A DNA stretch of 64,000 nt from Hepsetus odoe (lineage: Eukaryota > Chordata > Actinopteri > Characiformes > Hepsetidae). Within the stretch, counting starts at the first letter, position 1. Each line of letters opens with the position of its first letter. The notes beneath the pieces were generated by a model. It saw nothing but the letters and a program-made list of their open reading frames with translations. It was not told the DNA's origin and did not search any database. The position numbers and the translations under genes were made by a program. This document shows, piece by piece, positions 10,713 through 24,000 of this stretch. The stretch is from the NCBI GenBank assembly GCA_017165825.1, contig CM029383.1, positions 13,224,295-13,288,294 of the forward strand. Reading direction: 5' to 3'.

Positions 10713-11855
10713 ACACTACTTTAAAAAATTAATGGAGCACTTTAAAAACACATCAGATCTCAATTGGAATAAAAATCATGCTGGATATCCATACTGATAT
10801 GGAATGGGTAATGTGTTAGGAACAAAAGGATGCCACATCATTTGATGACAATGAAAATGATCAACCTACAGAGGGCTTAAATCGAAGTCACCAAGAAATA
10901 TAAACTGAAAAACGGATGTGGCAGGCTGGTCAAATTTACTGAAATGTCATTGCAGAAACTCAAAATGGTGCTCAGTAGTTTGTATGGCCGCCACGTGCTT
11001 GTATGCATGCCTGACAATGTCAGGGCTCCTTATGAGATGAAGGATAGTGTCCTGGGGTATCTCCTCTCAGATCCTGAACAGGGCATCACTCAGCTCCTGG
11101 ACAGTCTGAGGTGTAAGCTGGCAGTGTTGTATGGACCTAAACATGATGTCCCAGAGATGTTCTATTGGATTTAGTTCAGGCGAGCGTGGAGGCCAGTCAA
11201 TGGTATCAATTCCTTCATCCTCCAGGAACTGCCTGCATACTCTTACCACATGAGGCCGGGCATTATCATTCACCAGGAGGAACTCAGGACCCACTGCAAC
11301 AGTGAAGGGTCTAACAGTAGGTCTACGGATTCCTTCCCGGTACCTAATGGCAGTCAGGGTACCATCGTTTATCCTGTACAGGTCTGTGCGTCCCTCCATG
11401 GATATGCCTCCCCAGACTGACACTGACCCACCAAACCGATCATGCTGAACAATGTTGCAGGCAGCGTAACATTCACCGCGGCTTCTCCAGACCCTTTCAC
11501 GTCTATCACATGAGCTCTCATCTGTGAAAGGCACAGGCCTCATGCTACCAGTAGTGACACTGACCCCAGTCAAATGCAAAACTACTGAAAAGCAGTCAAA
11601 AAAAGACGAGGAGGGAAAAAAATGTCTGTGGCCTCCACCTGCAAAACCATTCCTGTCTTTTTTTGTATTTTCTGTATGGGGTCGTCTCATTGTTGCCCCT
11701 TTAATGCACCTGTTGTTAATTTCATTGGCACCAAAACAGCTGACACTGATTAACAACCCCCTCTGCTTCTTAACTGACCAGATCAATACCCCACAAGTTT
11801 AACTGACTTGATACTATACTCTGATTAAAAAAAATCCTTTAATTTGTCCAAATAT
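10713..11855 (-). mobile_element. Tc1/mariner transposon, internally deleted copy
   Basis: The left end near 10713 (CACTACTTTAAAAAATTAAT, then GAGCACTTTAAAAACACATC) and the right end near 11810-11855 (ATACTCTGATTAAAAAAAAT) are diverged terminal regions of a family widespread in fish. The transposase reads on the minus strand. Sequence between about 11520 and 11820 is the element's own leader, joined directly to the catalytic domain, so the DNA-binding N terminus has been deleted. Confidence 0.85.
11067..11560 (-). pseudogene. Tc1-like transposase, catalytic domain remnant
   Basis: A minus-strand open frame reaches 11786, but only its C-terminal two thirds resembles transposase: VPFTDESSCDRR (first catalytic Asp), GGSVSVWGGISMEGRTDLY, GPEFLLVNDNARPHVVRV (second Asp) and SPELNPIEHLWDIM (third acidic residue). 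The three catalytic positions look intact. The first 75-80 codons of the open frame come from leader sequence and replace the paired HTH DNA-binding domains. The frame stops at 11067. In a different frame further left a C-terminal tail is still faintly readable (near 10980-11060). An enzyme without DNA-binding domains could not transpose normally. Confidence 0.82.
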
Positions 11856-12295
11856 TATGCATTTAACCATTTCATTAATGTGCATTTCACCAAGAGGTTT
11901 AACACATTATATTGGCACAGTTCATTACTACTAGCATTGTTATTGTCATTCATGAAAGTTATTATTGAAACAAAACCCTTTTCATTTCAACCTCCACCCA
12001 AAAATGTAAAGAAATCTAAAAATATAATATTTCACATAACTATTTTTTCCGTTTTTAGATCTTTAAGGAAAGTTAGGAACACAGCTGAACTTTTTGTGAT
12101 TTAGACTGAGACTAATGAAAATCCTTAACGGCAGTGGGCTCTTCCAAGAGGATAATGTGTCTTGCCAGCATGTATTTATTATATCATGATATTATTATAT
12201 ATTATATTATTATATATTTATTAGAAAATGTATTCAGGAATGGTTTTAAGAACATGATAAAAGCTCAAGGTGATTCTTCAAATTCCTCAGCTAAC

Positions 12296-12512
12296 GCAGG
12301 AGTGGCCTAGTGGTTAGGGAATTAGTCCAGGATTAGAAGATTGTGGGTTCGATTCCCTCACCAGTATGTCGCCCTGAGGTACCCTTGAGCAAGGTACTGT
12401 CCCCGTCACTGCTCCCCAGGTGCTTTCAATAGCTGCCCCCTGCTGCACATGTGTGTATGGGTGAAATGCAGAGGCTGTGCAGTGTTTCACAATGATGAAG
12501 GTAGTCACTTTA
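12296..12512 (+). repeat. tRNA-derived SINE, plus orientation
   Basis: Head AGGAGTGGCCTAGTGGTTAG, B-box GGGTTCGATTCCC, body GGTACCCTTGAGCAAGG and CCCCCTGCTGCACATGTG, ending in GTAGTCACTTTATTTTTT. The minus-strand open frame across it is not a gene. Confidence 0.85.
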
Positions 12513-13098
12513 TTTTTTTTCCATTCTGTGTGAAGTCCTGGGATTGATTGATGATTGCTCTGACTTATTAAAACCAAAAAAAAAAAAAAAGACTTCCTTC
12601 AGCCATGTGTGCCACACTCTATGTGCTAGTAACACTCACAAATAAAGCTGAGGCAAGTTGAAAGAGTTTAGGCAATCATTTTCCATCAACCCTTTTGGTT
12701 AGCGCAACAGCTCTGGGTTTTGAAGTGGTTTTGGGAGGCGTTCTGGTCCATCAGGCCAGCCTTCGTCATTCCACTGAGCTCCTAGAGGCTCTTAGCTCTT
12801 TGTATTCCATTAAAACCCACAGAGTTCGCTGCTGCCAGGATTGCTCACTGCTGGGGTGGCCCAAAATCTGTCTTTCCTCTGGTCCTGCTAAATCATTGCT
12901 GGTTCAGACAAAAATCAATGTCAACAGGTGATCCTGCTTTAGTATTTGTTTTGAGTGTGTGTGTTGTTGGTGCAGTGAAGTCATGATTAGAGGTGCTGTA
13001 TAGAGTTTGATTCATGGGTTTATGCAACAGAAAGAGGAGACTTTTGGCTGAGAGGCTTTTGGAAACTTTGGTGCAGAATGTGTGGCTGTGTGTAGGTG

Positions 13099-13123
13099 GG
13101 GAGAGAGAGTGAGATAGAGAGGG

Positions 13124-13180
<57 letters not shown>
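13099..13180. repeat. (GA)n microsatellite
   Basis: A GA tract of about 80 bp with GGGA interruptions. Confidence 0.96.
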
Positions 13181-13181
<1 letters not shown>

Positions 13182-13259
13182 AAGGTGACCTGACAAGCGT
13201 GGAGAAAAAGCTCTACTCAGAACCAAACACAAACATCCCACTGATCCTTTCCCACTTCA

Positions 13260-16200
13260 CAGCAATGGAGACGCCACCAAAGATGGCTAACACTACCATC
13301 TCATGTTCTGTAAAGCTAATGGGATTATATTAATAACCCCTGCAGGCTCAAGGGCTAAAAATATAATAATCTGTATACATATATAATTTGTTATTCTGTT
13401 TAAAGTCATCAAAGCTAGAAAACAATAGGCTGCTTTTGATTCAATTTATTTTATGCACTTCTGTCTTCAGTCTATACCAGTTCAGTTTCTAAGATTTCAC
13501 CATACTTTTCAGCTACTTTACCACAGCCCGCCCCCTCTGTCTGACCCTCTTCCTTTCTGACCGGTGGAACAATGCATCATCCACACCAGACCTGCTCTGG
13601 CTTGTACTAAACCATCCCGGCAGCTTTGCTAAAAAAAAAAAAAAAAAGTGCCCTGAAAATAGCACATGTGGCAGTGCTCTTTTTCTGACTCCCACATCGC
13701 AGCTCCAAAACAGGGGCACTGGCCTGCACCTGGCTCTGTGGGACCGGACAGGGCAGATCTAGCATCTGTTTCCATGAAGGTCATATGCAGACATGCACAG
13801 TGGTCTGGGTGGGCTGGCCTGAGTGTGGCTGTCGGTAGAATGGTACAGTTAACTGACATCCCCCACAACATTTGGGCAATGAAGTAATTTTAAAAAAAGC
13901 ACAAATGAATGCCACAAACAAACAAGACCATGAACCACAGAGACGCCCTGTTAAGGTCCCCCTGTATATATGTTCCGAGTAGGTGGCTAAAGTACTTTCT
14001 GTCTCTTTGTTTAAGCCCATATTGTAGCTCAGATCTAATAAATGAACAAAATGTTGCCTAAATGTTCTTTTTATAATACTTTTGCATGCCTGTATAAAAA
14101 GTAAGAGATTGTTATGCTGCTATTTATTTGGTCAATTTAAGATAACAATGTGGCACATTTGTGGGATGCTAACTGTTACTTTGCATTATCTCTGTTGCAA
14201 AAGAACAAAACCTCAGAAACACAGTATAACTAAGATTTCCCCCAGAAATCTTCTATTAACACTATCATGCAAAATAAAATCAGCTACTAACTGGTCCAGG
14301 TTGACTCTATAATACACTGCATATTCAGCTGCTACTCTTCGCCAAAGGCACAGAGCATTCTTTTTTTTAAATGACAAAATGGTCTTTTCTGATGCGGAAA
14401 ACGAATATTTACCAGTTGGTCTTACAGAGGCCCAACAGATGTTTGCCCATTTATCTTTTCTGGAGACAGAAATCTGGAAGGACATTTTTTCATGCTTCTG
14501 AAAACACTTCTTAAGTTTGGTTCCACACTCATCCATCCATAAAACCTTCCTCCACATCTAAGAGATCCAGGTTCGGTGCTTCAGTGCAGATTTACTTCTT
14601 TACTGTCTGTTTTCTGTTCTCAGTGACGACTTCTTGACAGCTGTGCATCCTTTCAGACCCACTGTATTGTGTTTTCTTTACACTGTAGAATGATGGACAG
14701 AAGCACCTGTGGAATTTTTCAGAAGCCCAAGTTAAGCTTCTATCTTCTCTCTCAAAAAATCCAGTTTTCTTCAACCTGTTTTCTTTTTTTCAGTTATTTC
14801 CCTTGAACTTTTCCTTCCTTGCACATTTCTTCCATCTAAGCTTCATTATTTAGCCCTTTAAGATGCTCAACAGAAAGAAATGTGTGAGGCAGCTGGGGTG
14901 TGTGTGGGTAGTTGCCTTTGTAAAAGTGTTTCTTTAAAGAGGATCAGTCAGTCAGAGCTTTGGGATCAGCTGTGGTTGGCAGAACACAGTTGAAACTGTT
15001 AGAGCCTAAGACTGGAAGGACAGGTAAAGTGGCACAACATTAAAGATATATTTGATATTATACTCAGTGTTGGAGGCCTGAGTATATTGTCCTGCCTTCT
15101 TTGACAATAAAAACTGAACAATTTGACTTAACCCACAATAAGAGATCAATAACGTCGACTTAACCTGCCGTTTTAGCTGGAAATGAAATAAATGAAAGGA
15201 CAATTTCTGAATAACACAGACAGACTGCTGGTCACCATATTTGCTGAGAAAGCTGATTCTCTCCCTTCTGAATCCATTTTACACCATTATGCACACACTT
15301 CCTCCTGTTTGCGTACCCATATGAATTCAGTTAAAGCGTCAACAAGTGTCACTTTGAAGAAAACCGACCCTCCTGGACTGATTGAGAACACACAATCAGT
15401 GGCGTGTTCAAACGAACCCATATACTTCTGTTAAAAACTAAAAGGAACAGAAACCTTTGAAAGCTAAATAACCTTAAGTTTCTCTCTCATGCACACAGCT
15501 TTTCTAAATCAACTCCTCACCCTAAAGGATGGGCTAAGTTTGCAGTACTGATGTTGGCCTTTAATGCAAAGATGCCCAGACCGACTTTGATTCAAAGCTT
15601 GTTCTCGGGGGTCCTCGGTTGAAGAACGTCTCTTTAATGAAAGCCAGGGCCACCCTTTCAGTTTCACTCAATGACATGCCTTAGTATTTAAACCCAGATC
15701 TAAGTCTTTCCCCACCAATGTGGAACCATTAGCTAGATTTTACAGAAAAAAAGGTCATGAAACTAAGTCCGTGTATCAAATGTGTATCATTGCTCAGGAA
15801 AGGAAAATCTCCAAAATGGTTCACAGAAAAAGGGGAAAATCTTATCTTGTCATTTATATTAGCTTATACTTAATGGCTGTTGTGACTGGAAATGAAATAA
15901 ACAGCACAATCCTTAGAATTTTGCGCAATCTTATTGGTATATTGGTAGCAGTGTTCGATGAGAAAAGCAAAAATGATGTGTGCAAATCATGTAGAAAATG
16001 ATGGGAAAATGATGCTCTTCTGAATGCTCCTCTTTGATTACCCCCAAACTGGAATGTTCTTAGACTTATACAGTCTTATACCTGCCCAAAATCATAGTGC
16101 ACTACATTTCTCCTGATTAATATGCATTATACACTCAGCCCATTAGGACAGCATTAGAGGTGTGTGGCCAGAATCAGAAACAGATGATCTTCACTCCTGG

Positions 16201-16740
16201 CAATCAGCCCACAGGTCATTTTGGGTGACCTTTGTTGGGTTTTCAGACATGTGTCATGTGATTCAGGTAATATATATATAATTATATTTTTTGCAGATTT
16301 TACTTTGGCTGCTAAAAAGAACAGGAACTAAAGAAGGCATTTTAACTTTGTTAGCTATAGTAAAGCCCAATTTTTGAAGGGAATAATGTTTAACAATCCA
16401 AGCAAGAAACCTTTTTCATGCAGAGCAATAATCTTTCATAGCAGCCCTAGAGCTTATTTCTCAGCAGCCTTCTAGCACATCCTGTACCGCATTAAAGCAT
16501 GAGAGATTCCACTGAACCTGTGAATTTTTACATTCATTTCATTAAACAGCAATAAATCACAAAATACCCTTTTGTTTGCATCCTTTTGTAAAATTGGTCG
16601 AATTTCCTTTCAGGGATTAAGCCAGAGAAAAGGCAATAATAAGGCCAATGCTTATAGATTTAACATTTGTACAAAATACAATCGAGGCAAGAAATGCTTA
16701 CAGACATTATAAATAAGAATAATATAATAATAATACATTT
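13260..16740. other. Intergenic, mostly unrecognised; possible decayed repeat at 14200-14830
   Basis: No gene is recognised. At 14200-14830 a minus-strand reading includes MWRKVLWMDECGTKL, which recalls the region around the first catalytic Asp of Tc1-type transposases. The flanking sequence does not continue as transposase, so I leave it unclassified. A poly-A run lies at 13630-13646. Confidence 0.35.
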
Positions 16741-16755
16741 ATATAATAAATAATT

Positions 16756-16988
16756 AGGGCAGCGCTGGTCTAGCAGTTAGGGACTAAGCCCCAGAATCAC
16801 AAGATCATGGGTTTGAATCCTACCAGTAGGTTGCCCTGATGTACCCTTGAGCAAGGTACCTTCCCTGCCACTGCTCCCTGGGAGCTTTCAGTAGTGTATG
16901 GGTTAAATGCAGAGGTATAATTTCGTCATGGTTCACTGTGTGCTGTGCTGTGTACTCACAATGACTAGCACGATACTTTCACTTTCTC
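16756..16988 (+). repeat. tRNA-derived SINE, plus orientation
   Basis: Head AGGGCAGCGCTGGTCTAGCA, B-box-like GGGTTTGAATCC, body GTACCCTTGAGCAAGGTACC and tail ending GATACTTTCACTTTCTC. It is near full length but lacks the CCCCCTGCTGCA block. Confidence 0.82.
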
Positions 16989-17889
16989 TATGATGAAGGT
17001 TAATAATAAATCAGGCCACAGATGAATAAAAACTCCTTTGCACTGCAACTTTACACTGTAATAAAGTTTTTGGCAGCTTTTATGAAAGTTGCAGTATAAT
17101 ATGAACTCCATAACTGGAGCTTTGTCCAAAAACACACTTTTAACAACTATTATTAACAATGTAAAATACAACAGTGTAAACTAAATACAGTTTCTTGTAA
17201 ATCATTTTTTAAGTTGCATAATCATTGCCACTTCTTCAAATAAATAAGTAACTGGAACAGATTTATTCATATTTTTTAGTAAGGCTAAGGCTTGATTTAG
17301 TTTCCTTTTCAGGAAAATTCATTTTTCTAAAATGGAAAGATTTCTGAAGTGTACAGTGCACTCTCAGTACAAGACCAGTCAGCTTGTTTTGGGCCTTCTT
17401 AAGTTTATTCTTAATGGTTTTAGGAGAAGAGTTTTACCAGAAATTAATCATGATTGCCTCAGATTACTGCTACAGCCAAAGTTTTTCAACCTGACACATC
17501 CATTCGCGCAGCTTTCTTGGTCAGAAATGTTGTCCTTTGACTCATTTCCATCAAATCTCCTCCCCTGAAAACTGGTAACCGTGGATTAACACTGGGAAAT
17601 TCTTGAACTTAGGAACACCTGTGACTGTTGTTTTCGGTTAAAGTAAGATTAACTGTAAGACTGCTAGGTTTACACTTTGAAGCAATGAATCTGTTCTAGC
17701 AGAGCCTTTTCTTTATCAACATTATCAGTATAAAGCTACTCGAAAAACCATTAATATGTAGAATAAATCCGGCACATGAACAAAAAACAGGGTGAACTGA
17801 AAACAATTAGTCAGAAAAAGAGTCAGAATATGCCTGAATACCGGTGGGGAAAACAAGGCGCTGTGTTTGCAAAGGTTGGAATGGAAGTC

Positions 17890-18160
17890 CTGCTTCCTTT
17901 TAAGGCAGACTAAGTGCGCAGCAGGCCCTGCTCCTCCTCCTCCTCCACTCTACAGACGCTGTTTCCTGAGTATTCACATTCCTCTGGCTCAGTGTGGCGG
18001 GAATGAATAGGAACCCAGTGATGTAAGAGGGCAGCAGCCTACACATCCTCATGACGTCAGGCTCGGCCCTATTTCCTCTCCAACGGGAGAAGGATTGGTA
18101 CGTGATTTCTAGAGCCGCAGCATCAGGCTCTATTTCCCCACACAATGCAAGGAGTCAAGT
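17890..18160. promoter_or_regulatory. GC-richer segment with a CRE palindrome, possible regulatory element
   Basis: A local rise in G+C in AT-rich DNA. It contains the full cAMP-response palindrome TGACGTCA at 18052-18059 and a CACATTCCT motif near 17976. It lies about 11 kb upstream of cblb. Function is inference from one strong motif and composition. Confidence 0.25.
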
Positions 18161-18714
18161 AAATAACAGCTCTGAAGATCTGAGCACTGTAAGGAGCCAT
18201 CAGCTGAGGTTCCCTGAAGGCCTTTTAGAAGTGTTTTCTGCAGAAAGGGAATGCCCATCCACTACACCAAACATTACAAAAACTATTTTAACGTCCCTGA
18301 AATGGTCCAAAAGAGCTGTAAATAGCTGATCATGTTCAGGGATGCTTTTTCAGCTCATGGTCACTTGTGCAAAGATGAAATATTATCTGTGACAGCAGCT
18401 TCTACCCAAAACCAAAAGGCAACCAAATCTAAAGATAAGGCAGCGTGTGTGCAAATCAGTGCTGTTGTTAGTCATTATGCCAACCAACATGTTAAAACCC
18501 TCGACTTGTTGGGTTGCTGAACTGTATGCATTTATATCAGGTTGAGGCAAATGAGAATAAATTCACTATAGCTTGTTGCTTTGACATGTTCAGAGAGTGT
18601 CATGCAGCACTAAGTTCCTAGTGTTAGCCTGCAACAAGTGTTTTTAGCTCATATTTTCACACTCAAGAAATCTGAGCCTGTTTGATTCCTTATTACAATA
18701 GCACATACACATGA

Positions 18715-18900
18715 AGGGCAGTCTTATCCGCTGGTTATTGAGGAGGATTTGTAACTTCAGAGTTGTAGGTTCGATCCCCAGGACTGGCAGGAAAGTTGTG
18801 TTTGTAGGGGGTGGGTGAACAACATTTTTCCCCTTCACACATTCAATAGTGCTCCTAAGCAAGGCCCTTAACCCCTGACTGCCACCAGGATGGAGGTTTG
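18715..18900 (+). repeat. Second type of tRNA-derived SINE (fragment)
   Basis: Head-like GGGCAGTCTTATCCGCTGGT, B-box GGTTCGATCCCC at about 18768-18779, then a CCTAAGCAAGGCCCTTAACC block. The body differs from the main family, so it is a separate SINE type. Confidence 0.6.
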
Positions 18901-19392
18901 CAACCCATCGCTCCTCCTTCTGATTCACTACCAGAGTGTGTAGCACATCACTTCATGTTAGGAACATTCAGCGTCAGCCAAAAAGTGAAGACACTAGGAG
19001 GTATAATAGGCAATCAGCCAATCAGCTAATTCAGACATCATCATCATCGCTAAAATTGTACTGAAATAGTTGCCTAAAAAAAGAAATTGCATATACAATC
19101 ATATATATTCTTTTAAATTATGAATTATTATTATTGTAAGAAGTTGGGTTTTGGCTGTGCAAATAGATTTCACTGCAAAAGTTTCAGATGTCCAGTCGCT
19201 CTCCCTGGGTGCGCTTTCTATTTACATTTTAAATGAGAATTTCATGAGATCAGCCTTTCTGCTGGTGACTGATAGTGATTCAGTGTAGTCATTTTCTCAG
19301 TGATTTACACATGAGTGCTTAAGAATCACTGGCTGAAGAAGATGATAATGCTGTGGCAAAATCAACCTCAGTGAAAGCCCTGGAGCATGACC

Positions 19393-19396
<4 letters not shown>

Positions 19397-19454
<58 letters not shown>

Positions 19455-19481
19455 CTGTGTGATTGTGTATATTAGCTTGTT

Positions 19482-19533
<52 letters not shown>
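19397..19533. repeat. (GA)n and (TG)n microsatellites
   Basis: A GA tract at 19397-19453, a 35-bp spacer, then a TG tract at 19490-19533 with shorter TG runs to 19556. Confidence 0.96.
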
Positions 19534-19537
<4 letters not shown>

Positions 19538-20875
19538 TTTATGTGTGTGTGTGTTGATGTGTGTTAACTTGCCCTAAGACCAGCTGCAGCTCAGATTAAC
19601 TGTTGTGTGAGTTTCTGCTTGACCGAATTGTTTCTCGTCTTCAGCAGTTTCCTCTCTGAAAACTCTTAGGCCTTATCAGAGCAGCACATGCTTTCAGAAC
19701 TCTTTATATAGCCCCGTTGCTATGCCCGTCACTCTGGGTACACCAAGGAGAGAGTCAGAGCGAGTGAGAGATAGACGAGAGAGATGAGTTTGCGCAGTTT
19801 AAACCAGTTTCAGAGCCTCAGCATCAGAAACCACATGCTTACTATGAGCACCAAACAACATATATGGGCTTTATAGCCTCTTTCTGCAGCCTGCCTGCAA
19901 AAACAATTCTGGCTGTTCATGTATCCATGATAAATCGAATCTTTGTTGAACTGTTAATGAGCAATGATGGGTGAGGGGTTTCAGTTTGATACACATTTCT
20001 CGCATTTGATTTGTTTAATGCGTGCACTATTTCATTGATGTTCCTGAAGAGATAACAGTTTAACTGAGGTACCTCAAGAAAAGGAAGGGATTTCATTTTA
20101 TAGCTGCTGTGAAAATGGATTGAAGGGAAAGCGTTTTGACCAGAAGTGCAGGCTGTAGGCTCAGGAAGCTCTATTGTCATTTCAGATATAGAAGGGTAAT
20201 GACCGGCTCCCCTCTCCAGCCTGTAGGCTGTATGGCCGGATATTTGTGTTTGTTTGCTAGGCCTCTGTTTATTCTGCCATACCCACACACAGATGCCTGC
20301 CATAGCGTGGGAGCATTTGGGACCACAATAAAGTCAGAGCTGCATAGGCAGAAAAAGCGGGATCAACCTCACATACAAGAATTCTTAGGTCAAAGAAAGG
20401 GAAAAGTTTTAAATTGTAATAGATGAGATATGAGTTCAAATCAAAAATTTCATTTTATGTAGCCAAAAATGCATCCTTTTCTACTTTTGCACCAGGGTTA
20501 AGAGGTACTGTGATAGACGTCTATAGTAAAGTATGACCATCCAGAATCAGAATAGATTGGAACTAATCTGGATGAGGTACATGGCAATTACTCTACATTT
20601 TTTACTTCATTAACACTTTTCCTCTTTTTTTATTTTAATAAACACATTAACACATTATAAACACAGCTCTGAAGAGCAGACCTACTTGTCAGAGATTCCT
20701 CGTGAGGTAAGATCTTGTAACTTGAGAACTGCGTCTCCCTGATCATTCATAAAATAGAGCATGATGGCTTCAAGATTTCTGAATCCAATATGTCCAATAT
20801 GAAAGTTATTTAGTGGGAACTTACTAACTCTGAAAGTCATGTTTTGTCCTAAGCATGAAAGCTTTTGGAATCTAG

Positions 20876-21094
20876 AAAGTGAAAAGTGACTTTTTGTTAT
20901 TATGAAACAGTCTCAACTTTAGGAAACACAATAAAATGCAACCTCTGCTCACCCCCACAGCAGGGGGAAGCCTCATCCAGGAGCAGTGATAGGGACCTTG
21001 CTCAAGGACCTCAGGGCCTAATAATCTGGGATTCGAACCCACAACCTTCCAATCCTGGAACCAAGTCCCTAACCACTAGGCCACAGCTGCCCCA
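20876..21094 (-). repeat. tRNA-derived SINE, minus orientation
   Basis: On the minus strand: head GGGGCAGCTGTGGCCTAGTG, B-box GGGTTCGAATCCC at about 21030, shortened body, and a CACTTTTCACTTT tail. An internal part of the body is deleted. Confidence 0.82.
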
Positions 21095-21099
21095 GAGGA

Positions 21100-24000
21100 G
21101 AGAAAGAGGGAAAAAAATGAAAGAAACCCAACTGAATAACATTCCTCACCAATCCCATGGTCTACTGACTTTAATCCACCCACTTCAACCCCCACGTCTG
21201 CAAATGTGCAAAAATGCAAATGAGTACTGTTAATATATATCAGCTGAAATTTTAAAGATTAAATAAGCCTGTTAGCTGCTCGCTTTACTATCTCTTGTTC
21301 TGATGTAGCTTTTTGTGCTACCAATTAAGAAATCATTTGTTTGACGATGTTTACAATAAAATTGGTGATCTGTGGCCTGTCTGTATTCCCAGCACACACA
21401 CAAGTCTTGAATAATCACAGCCTGGTAACCATAACCAAAGAACCCACGCTGCTTTTGACAACTCACATTGACTTCTTTTAAGTTCCATCCGCTGTGGATA
21501 GATGACTTTCACACCCCTGCCTATGCTCTGGAGGGGCTCTGTCCTCCTTATTTGCATACTTGATGATCAGCGTGTTTCCCAAACACAGCCAAATAACCAC
21601 AAACTTCCTGTCAGAATGCTCTAAAAGCTCCATTCCCTTGTCAAACACCCTTGCTTAGTCATCACATGTGACTCATAGTAATGCAAGTGATACTGATCGT
21701 CACAGTTCAATGTGGAGCCAAGGCCTCTGTGCTATGCAAAGCAAAGACGGGAAAGGATGGACGGTAAATAGTTGCTTTGCAGCGTGTCACTCTCCACTGA
21801 TCTCAGATGTTTTCGAAAAGTTAGAAAAAAGTGCCGTTGGTGCTTTTTTTTGATGAGAGCTGTGAGAATGAGTGGTTTGCTCAAGTGAAGATGACTGCGG
21901 TTACATCTTCTCTCAGCGTTGCCTCTTTCATTTACCGTAACATAGTTTACCTAAAAGGACCTCCATGATGGAAAGTCAGGCCAGAAGACTCTCTCTCCCT
22001 CTTTTTCTGGCTTGTTCTCCTTTTAATTCATCTGATTCTCTCTGTTGCTGGACCATTACAGTGAGTTTGACCTCTACAGCTCAGAATTGGGGAAGGGAAG
22101 TCACATGCCAATGGAGAAGAAGCACATTCTGCTGATTATCTGCATTTTCAGAGAGCAATTCAGCAATTCTTCAGGACCTCAGATCAGCAGTTTTGACAGG
22201 CTTCTTCATCCTCTTGTTTCCTTTAACCATATACATTTGTTTGGAAACTTTTCAAAGTCATTATAATGAAAGAACTCCTTAACTACAATATTCATATTCA
22301 TTCATTCAATATTCAAATTCATTTTTACATGGCTTCCCTTCATAGCATGTGAACGTTTCATGAAAATGGACCAACAGAAGAATCCTTGGATTAGGGTCAG
22401 GGGTCCCAACTTCCAGTCTTGGATGGCCAGAATCCGGCATAGTTTGATGAGTTTATACAGTTTGTCTAGATTTCCAATATAGAGTAAAGTCATGCCTAAA
22501 GCAACAGGTCACCTATAAAGCCACACTCATGTTAAAGAAAATGAAAGCTCAAAAAGAAGTCATATCGGGGAGAATTTTCTTAAAATAAAGTATTATATTA
22601 ATCACATACAATATGTGCAATTCTAACTTTACAACATGTTTCAACTGATACCTTCAACCAGCTGTCGATTTTAAAGCTGCAGTGCAGTCAGTAAACAGTA
22701 TCATTCCTTTCACTTATAACAAAACAAACTACAGCTAACATTACTCCCTGGGGACACACAATTCACATGGTTAATGTTCTGTCAGGATGAGTTAACATTA
22801 CTTTTACAAGAAGCACTAAAGCGCTCTGTATTACATTACTTTCACTGAAAAGTGGAAGATGTATTGGTTCTGTTTTTTGTTTTTTGTTTTTTAGAGTGGA
22901 ACAGCTACTTAACAAACTGTAACAAAAAGTGCAAAACAGTCAGTAGTTCATGTCCTGCCACGGGATCTGCATGAACACTAGTGTTATGTATATGACATTA
23001 GCTAACTTCATAAAACTGCTTCATTTGCTGAAACAATGCTTTCACATGAGCAAGTATCATCGCCTCTTCTTGGAAACTTTCACACTCATCTGAAGAAGTA
23101 AACGTGACATCAGAAGACTCCTGTGTAGCACAACCATCTCAGTGTTGGGTCGGTCAGGAGATCTGATCCTGGGTGATGCCCCAGCCATCCATGGCAAGGA
23201 GTCCAAGATAACTAAGTTGGCCTGTCCTACCTCTCCCTCCATGCAGTGCAAGTCTAGATAACAGAATTTTTCTTTTGCAATTGCTTGGAACTGTTGTGTC
23301 AGTGGGGGTTTGTTGCCATCATGCCTGTCACTAATGCATAGAGGGAAATCCATATAAGGGAGGAATTGAGTAACAGTTTTAAAGTAAATTATGTTGCAGC
23401 ATTAACAGCAGTCTGTATTTCTACATTACAAAATAAAATTATGGGCAGGCTTAAGGGAGTTTCCTGCATCAAAGCCACCCAGGCTAAGCTCTTCAGGAAC
23501 CATGCTTCAGATTATCAAAAAGAAGTTTCTGAAAACAATTTAGCCTTAAACCTTTTTAAAAATACTTTTTTTCATAGCTTATCTTTTACAAGCAACATAA
23601 AATCCAAGTTCAAATACTTGCCAAATGAACTCAAATAATCTATCATCAGAGATTTCCTTTTTTGCAGGCCGGCTTGGAATAAAATCTATATTAACCTTTC
23701 TCAAAGTTTCTCCCGTCCTATGCAGTTACCATTTTGGACAGTTTCCTCACAACAGCAAATTTTTTTTCTTACAGCTGTACTGCTGTAGACCTTGTACATA
23801 ATGGAGCAAAAGCAAGCCATGGTTCACACCCGCTCGCTCCCTTTCTCTCTCCTTCTATTCTCTCTTTCATAAAAGACATGCACACGAGGCCCTGGAGCAC
23901 ATGGATCCATTGGCGCAGGCGAGTGTGAGGGCGGCGAGCCTGAGAGAGGGCCGCTTTAATAAGAGAGACGCTGTATCGGATGACCTGCCGGTCATGTCCT

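Noticed and set aside
20136..20426. Overlapping open frames on both strands (19917-20303 minus, 20136-20426 plus)
   Set aside because: No similarity, no codon or splice support. Length is within chance expectation.
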